Source: Thuidium tamariscinum (lineage: Eukaryota; Streptophyta; Bryopsida; Hypnales; Thuidiaceae). Taken from it: a stretch of 64,000 bases of DNA. The first letter of the stretch is position 1; each line of letters opens with the position of its first letter. The stretch is taken from the NCBI GenBank assembly GCA_947034885.2, contig OX344754.2:23578501-23642500 (forward strand), read 5' to 3'. Both the position numbers and the translations under genes were made by a program. This document shows, in pieces, positions 49,071 through 59,303 of the stretch. The notes beneath the pieces were generated by a model. The model was not told where the DNA came from and did not search any database. It saw only the letters and a list, made by a program, of their open reading frames with translations.

Positions 49071-49423
49071 TAACAAATTTTAGGGTTGTTAATTGTAACC
49101 ACCAACTCTAAAATCAGTTGGGTGTAGGAAGATAATTGATCAAGCATAGAATAGGGTTGTTTTTTTATATGCATCCTTGAATGACTTTGGATGGGCAAAT
49201 AAGAAGGTTGGTTCACCCTAGCTAGTTGAGATGTATTAATTAAGAATAAGGGAGAAGTACTCCGACTCTAGCTAGAGGTTGTTTAAGGTAAATTAACTTA
49301 TGACAAGTAAACCACCTATGACAAACACTAGGTCTTGTACCAACCCATAATAGACTTCATTCAATAAATGAGAATTGGGCTATATTAGGATGAGTTGGTG
49401 GTCACAATTAATAGAGGTTGTCA

Positions 49424-49745
49424 CACCTTCTCCATGGAGAATGAAACGTCTTTAAAAAATGAGAAGGTGTGCAATCAAAAGAGAAGCCAATAGGAACCTT
49501 TCTATATAATGGGCTCTTTAAAGACGGTATGATACTCTATCTAATAAGGAGAATAAAGGAGAGAGAGAGGGAAAGAATGCCCAGGTTAGACAAACTTCTC
49601 GGTCAAGCCCATTCTTCATCTCCAAAGGAGAAGAATGAAACAATTCAATCTTCGAAGAATGGACTCTTCCATAATTCAAGGAAAAAGTGCCACATTCTAG
49701 TTCTCTAAAGATTGAGGGTTGAGACAAGGTGTGATATCACCTAAT
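49424..49745. mobile_element. TIR element with GGTTGTCACACCTTCT ends, copy 2 (about 320 bp)
   Basis: The left end GAGGTTGTCACACCTTCT is intact. The right end AAGGTGTGATATCACCT is degenerate. The interior follows 46667-47061 ('gagaatgaaa', 'gagaaggtgtg', 'gccaata'). Confidence 0.55.
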
Positions 49746-51000
49746 GTTTTGGATAATGGTCGTGGAGTTATTAGTGACTACAGTAGGAACTTTCTCCTAT
49801 TGAGTGTAAGTTTTTCACAAAAAATGACTTTTAGAGGCCTTCATGTTGTTTTTGTATTAAGAAATATTTCTATTGTCCTAAATGAGGAAGATGCCCATTA
49901 TGATCAAACACACTTTTTGTTGGTTTTGAGGTAATCTTGAGTCTTAATATTTGGATCAATTGGAAAGTACACTTCAAATATTCATACCAAATTCATACTT
50001 TGTCAAAAAAACAAAATTCTAATTGGTCTCTATAATTCTCATGCTTGTTTTTATATTGGAAAAGAAGTTAAATTTTTTTTAATGATTCCAATAGGACAAA
50101 CAAATCATTCTACATCATATAGATTGGCTTATCTTATCAACTTGACTAAACAACCTATTCATTTTAATTTGAATCTCCTAACTTAGAAGGTAATGCATGA
50201 TTCTTAAACTGCATATCTTCATTTTTAGGACAAACACAATAGAGATTAAGAATCTACTCAAATCCTAGTTGGGAACTTATTTCAATGGTACATCCAAATT
50301 GTATCAATTGTTTCATCCAAAATGTTTATAACAATCTTTTAAGAACTACTTTACAATGGATAATGAAAATAACTAGTATAAGATGAATTGATTCATCTTC
50401 CTTGAATGGTGATCCAAAATCAAAATGATAGGAAAATTGTCAAGTAATATTATAAAAAGAAAAAAAATGTTTCAATTAATTGTACTAAAAATATACAAAT
50501 GTATAAACAAAAACTAAGAATGTTGGTTGGTTTGACTCCACTTCTTCTTGAAAAATACTTCTATATCTTTTGAACTTCATTAATTAATTAATTTTTTGGA
50601 GATGCTTATTTTAACATTCAAAATTTATACTAAAGTTAATTTATTTCTAAAACTTTATTGATTTTAAAGAAGACACTCATACTTCTAGTAGCCACTAAAA
50701 AACTAAAAAATTAAAATTAAATTATTTTTAGTAGACAAAGTCAATGCAATCTAAAGTAATTGGTGTATTTGGCTTTAATCAAATTAATACAAATTGTGTT
50801 TGAAGAAATTTAATAGATAGTTTCTTCAAGAAAATTTTGAGCATGTGTCAATACATACAATGCTTTCTACAAGCTACGTAAGCAAACAAAAAATGATTCA
50901 AAAAATTATCCATGTATTGTTATTGTTACTTGATTTTGCTTTAATTTTGTTGGATTTTTTTGAGGGTTCAAAAATAGTATTTTCCTAACAAATCACTCTT
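49746..51000. other. AT-rich intergenic DNA, no gene recognised
   Basis: Nothing structured or coding was seen. Confidence 0.5.
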
Positions 51001-52413
51001 TGTACAGTGGGGTACCAATCAAAATGTCGTTTTCGAATTCGCAATGAGGAAAATTTCAGTACAACCAACTTTGAAAGCCTCTCGAGAGCTCAAGAATTAG
51101 TATTTTATCACAGAAGTTTTACTACAACATCTTCTTTAAGTTAATTATATGTATGCCAAATTTCAAGGCCAAAAGATTCACCAAAAAAAAGTTATTTAAA
51201 ATCTACCAACATGGATAGTGGTGAGAAACATTTCACTACTTTCAACTTTGACACCTTCCTAAGGATTTTTTTTTCTTTTGCCATGAAATTTTTGTTATAA
51301 AACAATTTCTATGTTTCTGATATGTATAAAAAATTTCAAGGTATTTGAAATTATTTTTAAGAATTATTTTTTAAGAAGATATTTGAAATCTCCCAACAGG
51401 TGTAGTTTTGAGAAAATTTTCACAATTGCCAACTTTGACACCCTCCCAAGGGCTGAAATTTGGTTTCATACCATGAAGTTTTTTTTGTGAAGTCATCTCT
51501 ATGTTGATAATATGTTCTCCAAATTTCAAGTTCAAATGAATTACCAAAAAAAAGATATTCAAAATCTCTCAACATGTGTAGTTGTGAGAAAATTTTCACT
51601 ATTGCCGACTTTGACACCCTCCCAAAGGCTGAAAGTTTGTTTATTTAACATGAATTTTTTTGAATAAGATCAAATTTATGTTGATAATATATTTTCTAAA
51701 TTTCAAGTTCAAAACACTTACCCAAAAAAAGATATTCAAAATCTCTCAACATGTGTAGTTGTGAGGTTGAGTTTTTACATTCGTGTCAAACTTTGCTCCA
51801 CAAAATAACACTATACTAAAGGCTCAAAAACTCAACCTCACAACTACATATGTTGAGAGATTTTGAATATCTTTTTTTGGGTAAGTGTTTTGAACTTGAA
51901 ATTTGGAGCACATATTATCAACATAGAGATGACTTCACAAAAAAACTTCATAGTATGAAACCAATTTTTCAGCCCTTAGGAGAGTGTCAAAGTTGGCAAT
52001 TGTGAAAATTTTCTCAAAACTACACCTGTTGGGAGATTTCAAATATCTTCTTAAAAAATAATTCTTAAAAATAATTTCAAATACCTTGAAATTTTTTATA
52101 CATATCAAAAACATAGAGATTGTTTCATGACAAAAGAAAGAAAACACAATCCTTAGGAAGGTGTCAAAGTTGAAAGTAGTGAAATGTTTCTCACCACTAC
52201 CCATGTTGGTAGATTTGAATAACTTTTTTTCGGTGAACCTTTTGGCCTTGAAATTTGGCATATATATAATTAACTTAAAGAGGATGATGTGGTAAAACTT
52301 TCGTGGTAAAATACCAATTTTTGAGCTCTCGAAAGGCTTTCAAAGTTGACAACTTTGAAATTTTTCTCACTGCGAATTCGAAAACGACATTTTGATTGGT
52401 ACCCCATTGTACA
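51001..52413. repeat. 1.4-kb palindrome built from tandem units
   Basis: The outer ends TGTACAGTGGGGTACCAATC (51001) and GATTGGTACCCCATTGTACA (to 52413) are inverted repeats, and complementarity continues inward for hundreds of bases. The left arm holds about four diverged units of roughly 160-200 bp (each with 'caaatttcaag', 'caaaatctctcaacatgtgtagt', 'ttttcac' and 'aactttgacacc'). The right arm holds about three in reverse order. The short centre (about 51780-51830) is flanked by 'gttgagttttt' and 'aaaactcaac'. No coding sequence. Confidence 0.88.
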
Positions 52414-53214
52414 TATTTCTTGGATATGGGATGAGTATTGAATAAGTTTTAAGGATTTATCCTAGTTATGTCTAGAATTTATCCCAACATCTATATTCAA
52501 CCATAGTTTATTAGAAAATAATATAAGTCAAAAGTTCTTGGATAGGGTAGATATTAGGGGGGATTTGAGGGCATTGGAAGACTATGAGTTATTTTGAGTT
52601 CTTGAATTGTGAAATCACACTACATCTAGAGTCTGGCATCGTCAAGAGAGTGCCACATTAGATTAATTTATTGAATTATTTTTATTAAATAGATCTAAAT
52701 TTAATTTTAGATTTTGAACACTCTTTGAAATTATTGAAAAAAAATTATTTTTTCAAAAATTCAACCATTATGGGCTACTTTACATTTTCTGGGTAGGAGA
52801 AAGAATAAGCAAAGGAACAGCCATCAAATCTCTTCTAATGTATTGAATTCCTTTTACAATTATACCACTAGTAGTTAGACCAATGAAGTTTATAAATTTA
52901 TGTGTTTTTGCTTTCTTCTTCTACCAAGTGCATCTCATTCAATAATAAAAAAGAACTTGACATGAAGGAATCAATGATATTATGAATTTGCCAATGAAAC
53001 AATATTATAACCAATATGAATTTAAAAATGATGACTTTATCAACCCCTATAAGATCATGCAAAAAAATGATTATTATCCAATTTTTTCTATTGGAGTCAA
53101 AAAAATTGGGATTGGAAATGCAATTGAAAATAAACTGCAAGAATTCACTTATAGCAAGAAGTGTTGAAAATTCTCATATAATAATATTATTGACTTTTTA
53201 AAAACAGAACATGC
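52414..53214. other. AT-rich intergenic DNA, no gene recognised
   Basis: Open frames at 52898-53201 occur on both strands and are of biased composition, without domains. Confidence 0.5.
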
Positions 53215-53218
53215 TTAA

Positions 53219-53530
53219 TCCCTTAACATTTTGATGTCTTAATTGTGAAAAATGGACAAGACATTCTACAAACTTTTTTGACCACAAAACTTTTCATTCA
53301 TCCACACCAATGCTTGATTTTTAAAACCTACACTTTTTGTATGCCAAATTTGATAAAATTGAAGTAAACAATATTTACATATAAAGATGTAATCAAAAAT
53401 GTGCAAAAATTCAAGAAAGGCTACAATTTTTATAAGATGAATTTGATAAAATTGAAGTAAATAATATACAGTTATAAAGATAACAATCAAAATATACAAT
53501 AATTCAAAAAAGGCTTCAAGTGCTAAGAGG
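53219..53530. mobile_element. Degenerate TTAA-flanked CCC/GGG element
   Basis: It resembles 27120-27339 at its right side ('aattcaaaaaaggcttcaagtgctaagagg' before TTAA at 53531). Its interior phrase 'aaaaatgtgcaaaaattcaa' also matches. The left end (TTAATCCCTTAAC) is less certain. The interior contains a doubled segment of about 75 bp (phrase 'ttgataaaattgaagtaa' at about 53349 and 53444). Confidence 0.5.
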
Positions 53531-53786
53531 TTAATAATAGATCACCTTGTAGTGGATTTCTAGCCACTTCTTATATTTTAACCTTTATGATCTAAATATT
53601 GACACCCAAAAATTGATATTATTTGAATTTGAGTCCAACTAATGAAATCAAATTTTTCAAGTCTAATTTCTATCCCCTATTCAAAACCTTGATGTCCTAT
53701 ACAATGACAATTCAATAACTTTCTAGCTATAGAAAATGCACAAATAAAGTGATTTACAACAATGATGTTCAATATGTTAATACATA

Positions 53787-54113
53787 AGGTAAGAGGTCCT
53801 ATAATGGACCATCTAAGGGCTGAAACAGAATTTCAAGGAGGTAAAACTTATAAAAATATTTTTCAGTAAATTTTCCTTGAAAGATAAGTAGAATTGATAT
53901 TTAACCCAAGCCGTTTCATATTTTTCTGATCTTTTTTGAATCAGTTATCAAATTTTGTAGTTGAAAGGACATAGGGCTCTAAAATGGTGCCTTAGCTAAA
54001 ATGTACAGTGTCAGTACACTGCTGAAGGCTATGAAAAAGCAACATGTACAAGTATTGTACATTTAAGATAGGGCACCATTTTAGAACCTGCTCCATTTAA
54101 GAGCCTTCTACCT
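53787..54113. mobile_element. TA-family MITE, copy h (327 bp)
   Basis: The ends AGGTAAGAGGTCCTATAATGG and CCATTTAAGAGCCTTCTACCT are flanked by TA on both sides. The interior has the reverse family signature ('ttgatatttaacccaagc'). A central inverted motif ('acagtgtcagtacactg') is also present. Confidence 0.78.
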
Positions 54114-54115
54114 TA

Positions 54116-54416
54116 AGAATGTTCACATCAAATGCAAAACTAGCTCTAACAATTTGAAATTCTCTCACTTTGTTGTTGTAAAAATTCCATATCAATTTCA
54201 ATTTCTCACCAAATAAAAAATGTGCACATCAAGACTCCAAAACCATGTGTCCATCATGACCGTCATTCTGCTGCACAGGACTGACAAGGAACCATTGCTA
54301 TGATGTACATCAGCCCATCTTGTTGCTTATTGGTATCAGAATTCTCAACAATGTAGATGTATGTCAATCTGATGAAGTCTTCCAAGATGCATGAAATGGT
54401 CATGGCTGTCTAATAG
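54116..54416. other. Intergenic DNA, no gene recognised
   Basis: Nothing was seen between the two MITEs. Confidence 0.45.
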
Positions 54417-54418
54417 TA

Positions 54419-54829
54419 CTCCCTCCGTCCTGAAACGATCATCCACAGTTTTGTTGGTATTTTCAGAGGTAATTTCATTGATCATATTGTGAAAAACATA
54501 ATTTATGAAGGTTCCAAATTTCATACTACTAGAATCAATGAAGAACATTGCACATGTTTATTGCAACTTAAATAAAATTAGCCACAAGGACGTTTCCATA
54601 TGATCTAAGGTAAACCAGCCTATGACACACCAAATGCCTGCCAACCCATCACAGACAAAAATATTCTAGTGATGCACATTTCAGATTTTGGGTATGTACA
54701 CCATTAGTACAATTTTGCCTGTGATGGGTTGGATGGCATTTGGCCTGTCATAGGCTGACTTACCTTACACAGAAACAACCTTAAAAAACATGACATTCAA
54801 AGTGCACAATCATTTCGGGAAGGAGATAG
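54419..54829. mobile_element. Stowaway-like MITE (411 bp)
   Basis: TA then CTCCCTCCGTCCTGAAACGATCAT on the left matches the classical Stowaway terminus. The right end ATGATTGTGCACTTTG in reverse, finishing TTTCGGGAAGGAGATAG before TA, is its diverged partner. The flanking TA pairs are 54417-54418 and 54830-54831. An inner inverted pair ('ccaaatgcctgccaacccatcacag' and its partner near 54720) may be a nested insertion. Confidence 0.75.
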
Positions 54830-55104
54830 TAATAAACTTTAAAGACACCTAAACTTTTCATGGTTAACTACTATAATCCTTTCAAATATAATTACTAATG
54901 AAACCTAAATTGGTAACAACAGAATTCAAGACAAAAGTGGACACTATGCAGCCTGAAAGCCAGAATTTATGAAAATTCAAAGCAGAAAAAAAACATGTGT
55001 TTGCTGTGCACGGGAGAAAACGATTGAAACTAAAAGTATTATACTTCAGGGGGAGGGGGGAAGGGCAGACCTTATTTTTTGAATTTTAAACAACTATTGT
55101 TTCT

Positions 55105-58100
55105 TGGGAGACAAACCTGCATTGTGTCTACAGTAGTACCAAAACATGGAATGAAATGATACTTGTTTCACAGGCTGAACCGCAAGCAGAACAATGGTCT
55201 CCAAGGAAATTTAACTTCAGATTTGCTTGATGAGAACTTACCACAGAGATGATGATCGCTCTGCCAGAGATACGATCCTCAAAAACATTTATCAAACAGT
55301 AGTTCGAGCCTCGTACATGGCGAGTATGAGGTGGTATACCCTTTTTGATGACCACTACGAACTCTTCATCCTGTACATCAAGAATCCTCGTGAATCTATG
55401 AAACTACTGAAGTATAGGACTGAGTGAGAGAGCACATTTTTAATAAGCTAAACATGTTAGAAACCTAACTCTAGAGAAAATAAACTTGCAAACATGGAAT
55501 TTTACTGCAAATCGTTCAGCAAGGTGCTTCCTTAAGTCGTCCGCTGTCACCCCTTGCTTCATTTGAACAAACATGGCGGACATCATTCTTCGGCTCTGAA
55601 AACCCCGAAAGAGTTAGAACAATGAAATGTATTTGATTCCTGTTGGTTAACCAACATCTTTACACAGAAGAGACTTTATAACTCCTAACCATTATCACAG
55701 ACCTAGAAAAATCCATATGTAGGGCTGCTGCTCACATTTCAGAATGAATTGCATTCCAGTGTCAATTTACACTTCAACAAACTTGTAAAGAGGATCGAGA
55801 TTATCACCATGGGCATGAAATTTGGAGTGAAGCTGATCGTAACATCTGAGCGAACTGCATCGCCAAGCCCTTGTTTAATTTCAGGGACTGTGAGAGAACC
55901 GGCAACCAAGTGAGCTGGGGATTATCCGCCTTTCAGATCAATCAAGCCAAAATCGCAGTAGCGTGTTAGCATTTTCAGAGACATGAGGATTTGTTGCAAC
56001 AAAAATTAGCTTGCTTCAGAAGTAAATCCTAAAATGTGAATGCAGGCAAAATATACCATGGCGATGTCTTGTAATTCCGTAAGGATGAATACCCTCACAA
56101 ATCTCCGTAGATAAATTTGCCTCCCTTGCACCGCGACCTAAACACGAGGAACGTCAGCTATAATAAGTTGTCATGCCAAAAATATACTCACAATTCATCT
56201 ATCCACAAAATCCTCATCTAAGGGAGCAATGACTCTCAAGGCAAAGAATGTGTGATCTTACCTGCACCACTGACACCTGAGTTTGCATTGATGATGATAT
56301 TCTCCTTCTCGATTATTCCAGACTGAAAATAAGGAAAAAAGTGACATTATATTCACTCTCTATCAGCATTACAACATCATCACAGCATCGTCAGTAATCG
56401 TCGATACATCTTCAATAGTCCACGCTCAAAACAAGGGAAATAGTAAGCACAGATTTCTGAGTCATTCTCTCAACAACTCAAAGAGATTATGCACCTTCAG
56501 TAAAGGAGTCAAGCGAAGTTGAATTGAAGTCGGGTAGCAGCCAGGATTGGCAACCAAACGTGCTGCCCGAACCTCTTCTCTGTATATCTCTGTCAATCTA
56601 TACACCGCTTCAGTCTGTCAATTCAACAGAGGTGGTTAAAACGAGGACCAATAGATCACCCCCCATCCCCAAACTGAAGAAATTAAGAATCGGGAGAAAT
56701 TTGATAGCTAGAATTGAACAGAAAAGTCGATCCAGAGGTTTCGCTGTAGACTTAATGAAAGAAAGACTCCAGACTAAGATCTAAAATGCACCATATCTCA
56801 TTTACGTCATGCATGGGGCAGCAATATGTATTTGTGTCACCGAGCTGGCGAATAGATGACTATGGCTACGTAGGAATATAAAATAATGAGGACACGAACT
56901 TGCACATTCACGAAATTCTCATTTTTTGAAAACTCTTCAAAACCAAATCGTGACGTGGGAAAGAAATGGCTCATGAGTTCTGAGGAATTGACCTGTTTTC
57001 GGAAGCACGATGAGGTTCATTGTACCACTCTTCGTAAGTGTCAGTATTCCGACGACGAAAATCCTGCACCATTTACTCAACGAAAAAGTGTCACCCACGA
57101 GTCCTTGACATGCTAAACTAGTTTATGAACAGATGAAGATTTGGAAGTATTACTGAGCTGCAAACGCACAGGTCTTTGGTATGAGCTTACCGCTGATAAA
57201 TCCACCACCTTCAAATCGTTGGGGAGAGCTGCAATTATCTCCTGCAATAAGAAAGAACGTACTCCCAAGCATGAAGTAAGAAAATATCCATAACCTCTAA
57301 TAAAATGCACACATTGAGAACGCCTGCTTCTAGATAGAAACGAACAGTGAGCCAGCAGTGCCATGTAAAACGGTGAAAGCTAAGGGCACCAACTACTGAC
57401 TTAGAAATTTCTCGCCTATTCTTTGAACCCCTAGCTCTCATGTGGTGTCATGCCAAGGGGAAAAAGTTGTACAGTTTGATCCATTGAGAACTTTTTGATA
57501 GACATTCTGGTCCAGAGTAACCTCAATAATCAGGCAGTACATTAAGAACACCTCTTCATATGTCATCACTAGTTACAACTTAACCTCTAAAGGACCAAAG
57601 GATCAAGGCTTCACGGTTTCAAAAATGACCAATTCGTTTGATCAAATTGTGCAAATGGACCAAATTCTGGATCACTAGTATCAAACAAAACATTGCACGT
57701 GCCTCCCCCAAAACCAAATAAAATAGAACTCAAAAGATGTGCCTAAAAGACAAACTTAAAACTTCTAAAAAAACATGAGGCAGAATTCAAGCCTCTTAAA
57801 CCTTCAGGGCTCAAGAATACCCGAAGGAACTCATCTCCAGTTGTACCTGGGTGGTCCCGTGAGGAAGGCATCAGAACACGGCATCCACTTTCGAGAAGTC
57901 GGCATCCTTGACTGCAACCAGAGCTGGCAAATCCTGTAAATTGACATCATCCATGTCAAGTACATACTTTGAAACGTCGACTTCAACAGAATCCAAACTA
58001 CACAACCTCAAAATCTAAGCAAGAAAAAAACATCTGAAATCGTTAGAAAGGACGCTTTCAACCTCACCTGGGTGATCAATGGGGGAAGACAGATCCTAGA

Positions 58101-59303
58101 GACCGGCCTGCCTTCCGATCGGCCGTCATCATCCTCACTTTGAAGAGCGGGCGTGTCGCAAGCAGGCGAATTATCTGTTCACACACCCCAATTGACGACC
58201 CACGCTCTTACCACACCATACAATCAAATCACAAATCCTAAAACATCAAAAAAACTAAAAGAAACTAAAAGCTCAGCATACAGAGACTCGCACAACATTG
58301 CATGCAAATATTCATTCCTGCGCAGATTCAGGCACAACATTCTAGAACAGATAAGTTAAGAGCACTCACCCTTCTCCATTGCAGACTCAAATTGAAATAA
58401 TACTTCAATCTCTATAGAGAATTATCACATGAAGTTACGAAATTCTTCACGATTCAAAATGCGACAGTGTAAGAACTGTCATGAGCTGAAGATTGTGTCC
58501 AAAAGGACTCTAAGGTGTTTACACCCATAATGAACACTGACCAAAATGCTGACACCTATATTTGGACCCAAAAGCATCACAAATTGGATTTTGATATTGA
58601 TTACCCAGAATGCACACAATCAAAACATGAGAGACTATGAGAGCCTAGTGTTGGATATTGGTGCACTTAGAGACAATCAAGACATGAAACAGTCTCGAAG
58701 AGCCTAGTGTTGATTTTTGGTGCACCCAATATACTTTGAAAATTCTTAACTTATTCATTCAATATCCAAACAATGCAAACTAAAGTGCGATGGAATCCTC
58801 TTTCAGTGCCAATCAAAATCCGTTAAAAACAAATTATGATTTCACGATAGCAACTATGCTCAGTTTAATTAGTGACAATTATACCTGGACGTCCCTTCTA
58901 TTCCATTTCATGAACAATTCCAAGGATGTTGAGGGATCTCCCTCCAGAATGTAATGTAAGTCATTTCTAGCACCTCTGATCCCGTGTAGCACTGGCACCC
59001 AGGACCCTCGCTCCGATCACCCTTGAAAGACTTCACTGCCTCCTTCGGCACCAACGTCACCGTCATCCTCGTTCTGGAGTTTCCACAACGACCGAAGCAA
59101 GCCATGTTTCCTGCGAACGACGAGTCCTTGGAACCTCCACAGCCATCGTCCCTACAGCCATCGTCCCTCGATCTGAAATTAGGTCATTCAATCCCAATTG
59201 AAGAAGCATCCAGCGCAATTGAAGAGGGAATCGAACCAAGACACACCTGTAAGGAAGCAGTGCGAGGAATCAAGACCATTCTGGCTTGTGACGAAGTGGC
59301 CAT
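55105..59303 (-). pseudogene. N-acetyl-gamma-glutamyl-phosphate reductase (ArgC/AGPR), decayed copy, about 12 exons
   Basis: The intact enzyme makes N-acetylglutamate semialdehyde in plastid arginine synthesis. Exon remnants: 59303-58974, 58174-58068, 57933-57847, 57241-57191, 57063-56993, 56614-56495, 56322-56262, 56137-56057, 55887-55808, 55595-55506, 55370-55242, about 55190-55105. Exon 1 starts with a plastid-transit-like leader (MATSSQARMVLIP). Recognised motifs include TADRKAG, CLPHGTTQ, NPGCYPT (catalytic Cys present), SGVSGAG, TRHRH and VRGSNYC. Lesions: in-frame TGA at 59186-59184; the NADP-binding GASGYTG readable only after two compensating single-base shifts near 59010 and 58990; exon 2 one base short at the FPHL position; TGA for the first Cys of FCCLPHG at 57873-57871; a phase clash between exons 5 and 6; Gly to Arg in VYGLTE; Asp and Lys lost from IIIDAKSG; last exon degenerate. 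Splice sites mostly survive. Assembly errors could explain some lesions but hardly all. Confidence 0.85.

Noticed and set aside
57590-57620. TTAACCTCTAAAGGACC, resembling the left end of a TTAA-flanked element
   Set aside because: No corresponding right end with TTAA was found within the intron.
59225-59245. GGTTCGATTCC on the minus strand, resembling a tRNA T-arm
   Set aside because: No acceptor, D or anticodon stem can be built around it, and it falls within the AGPR leader exon.
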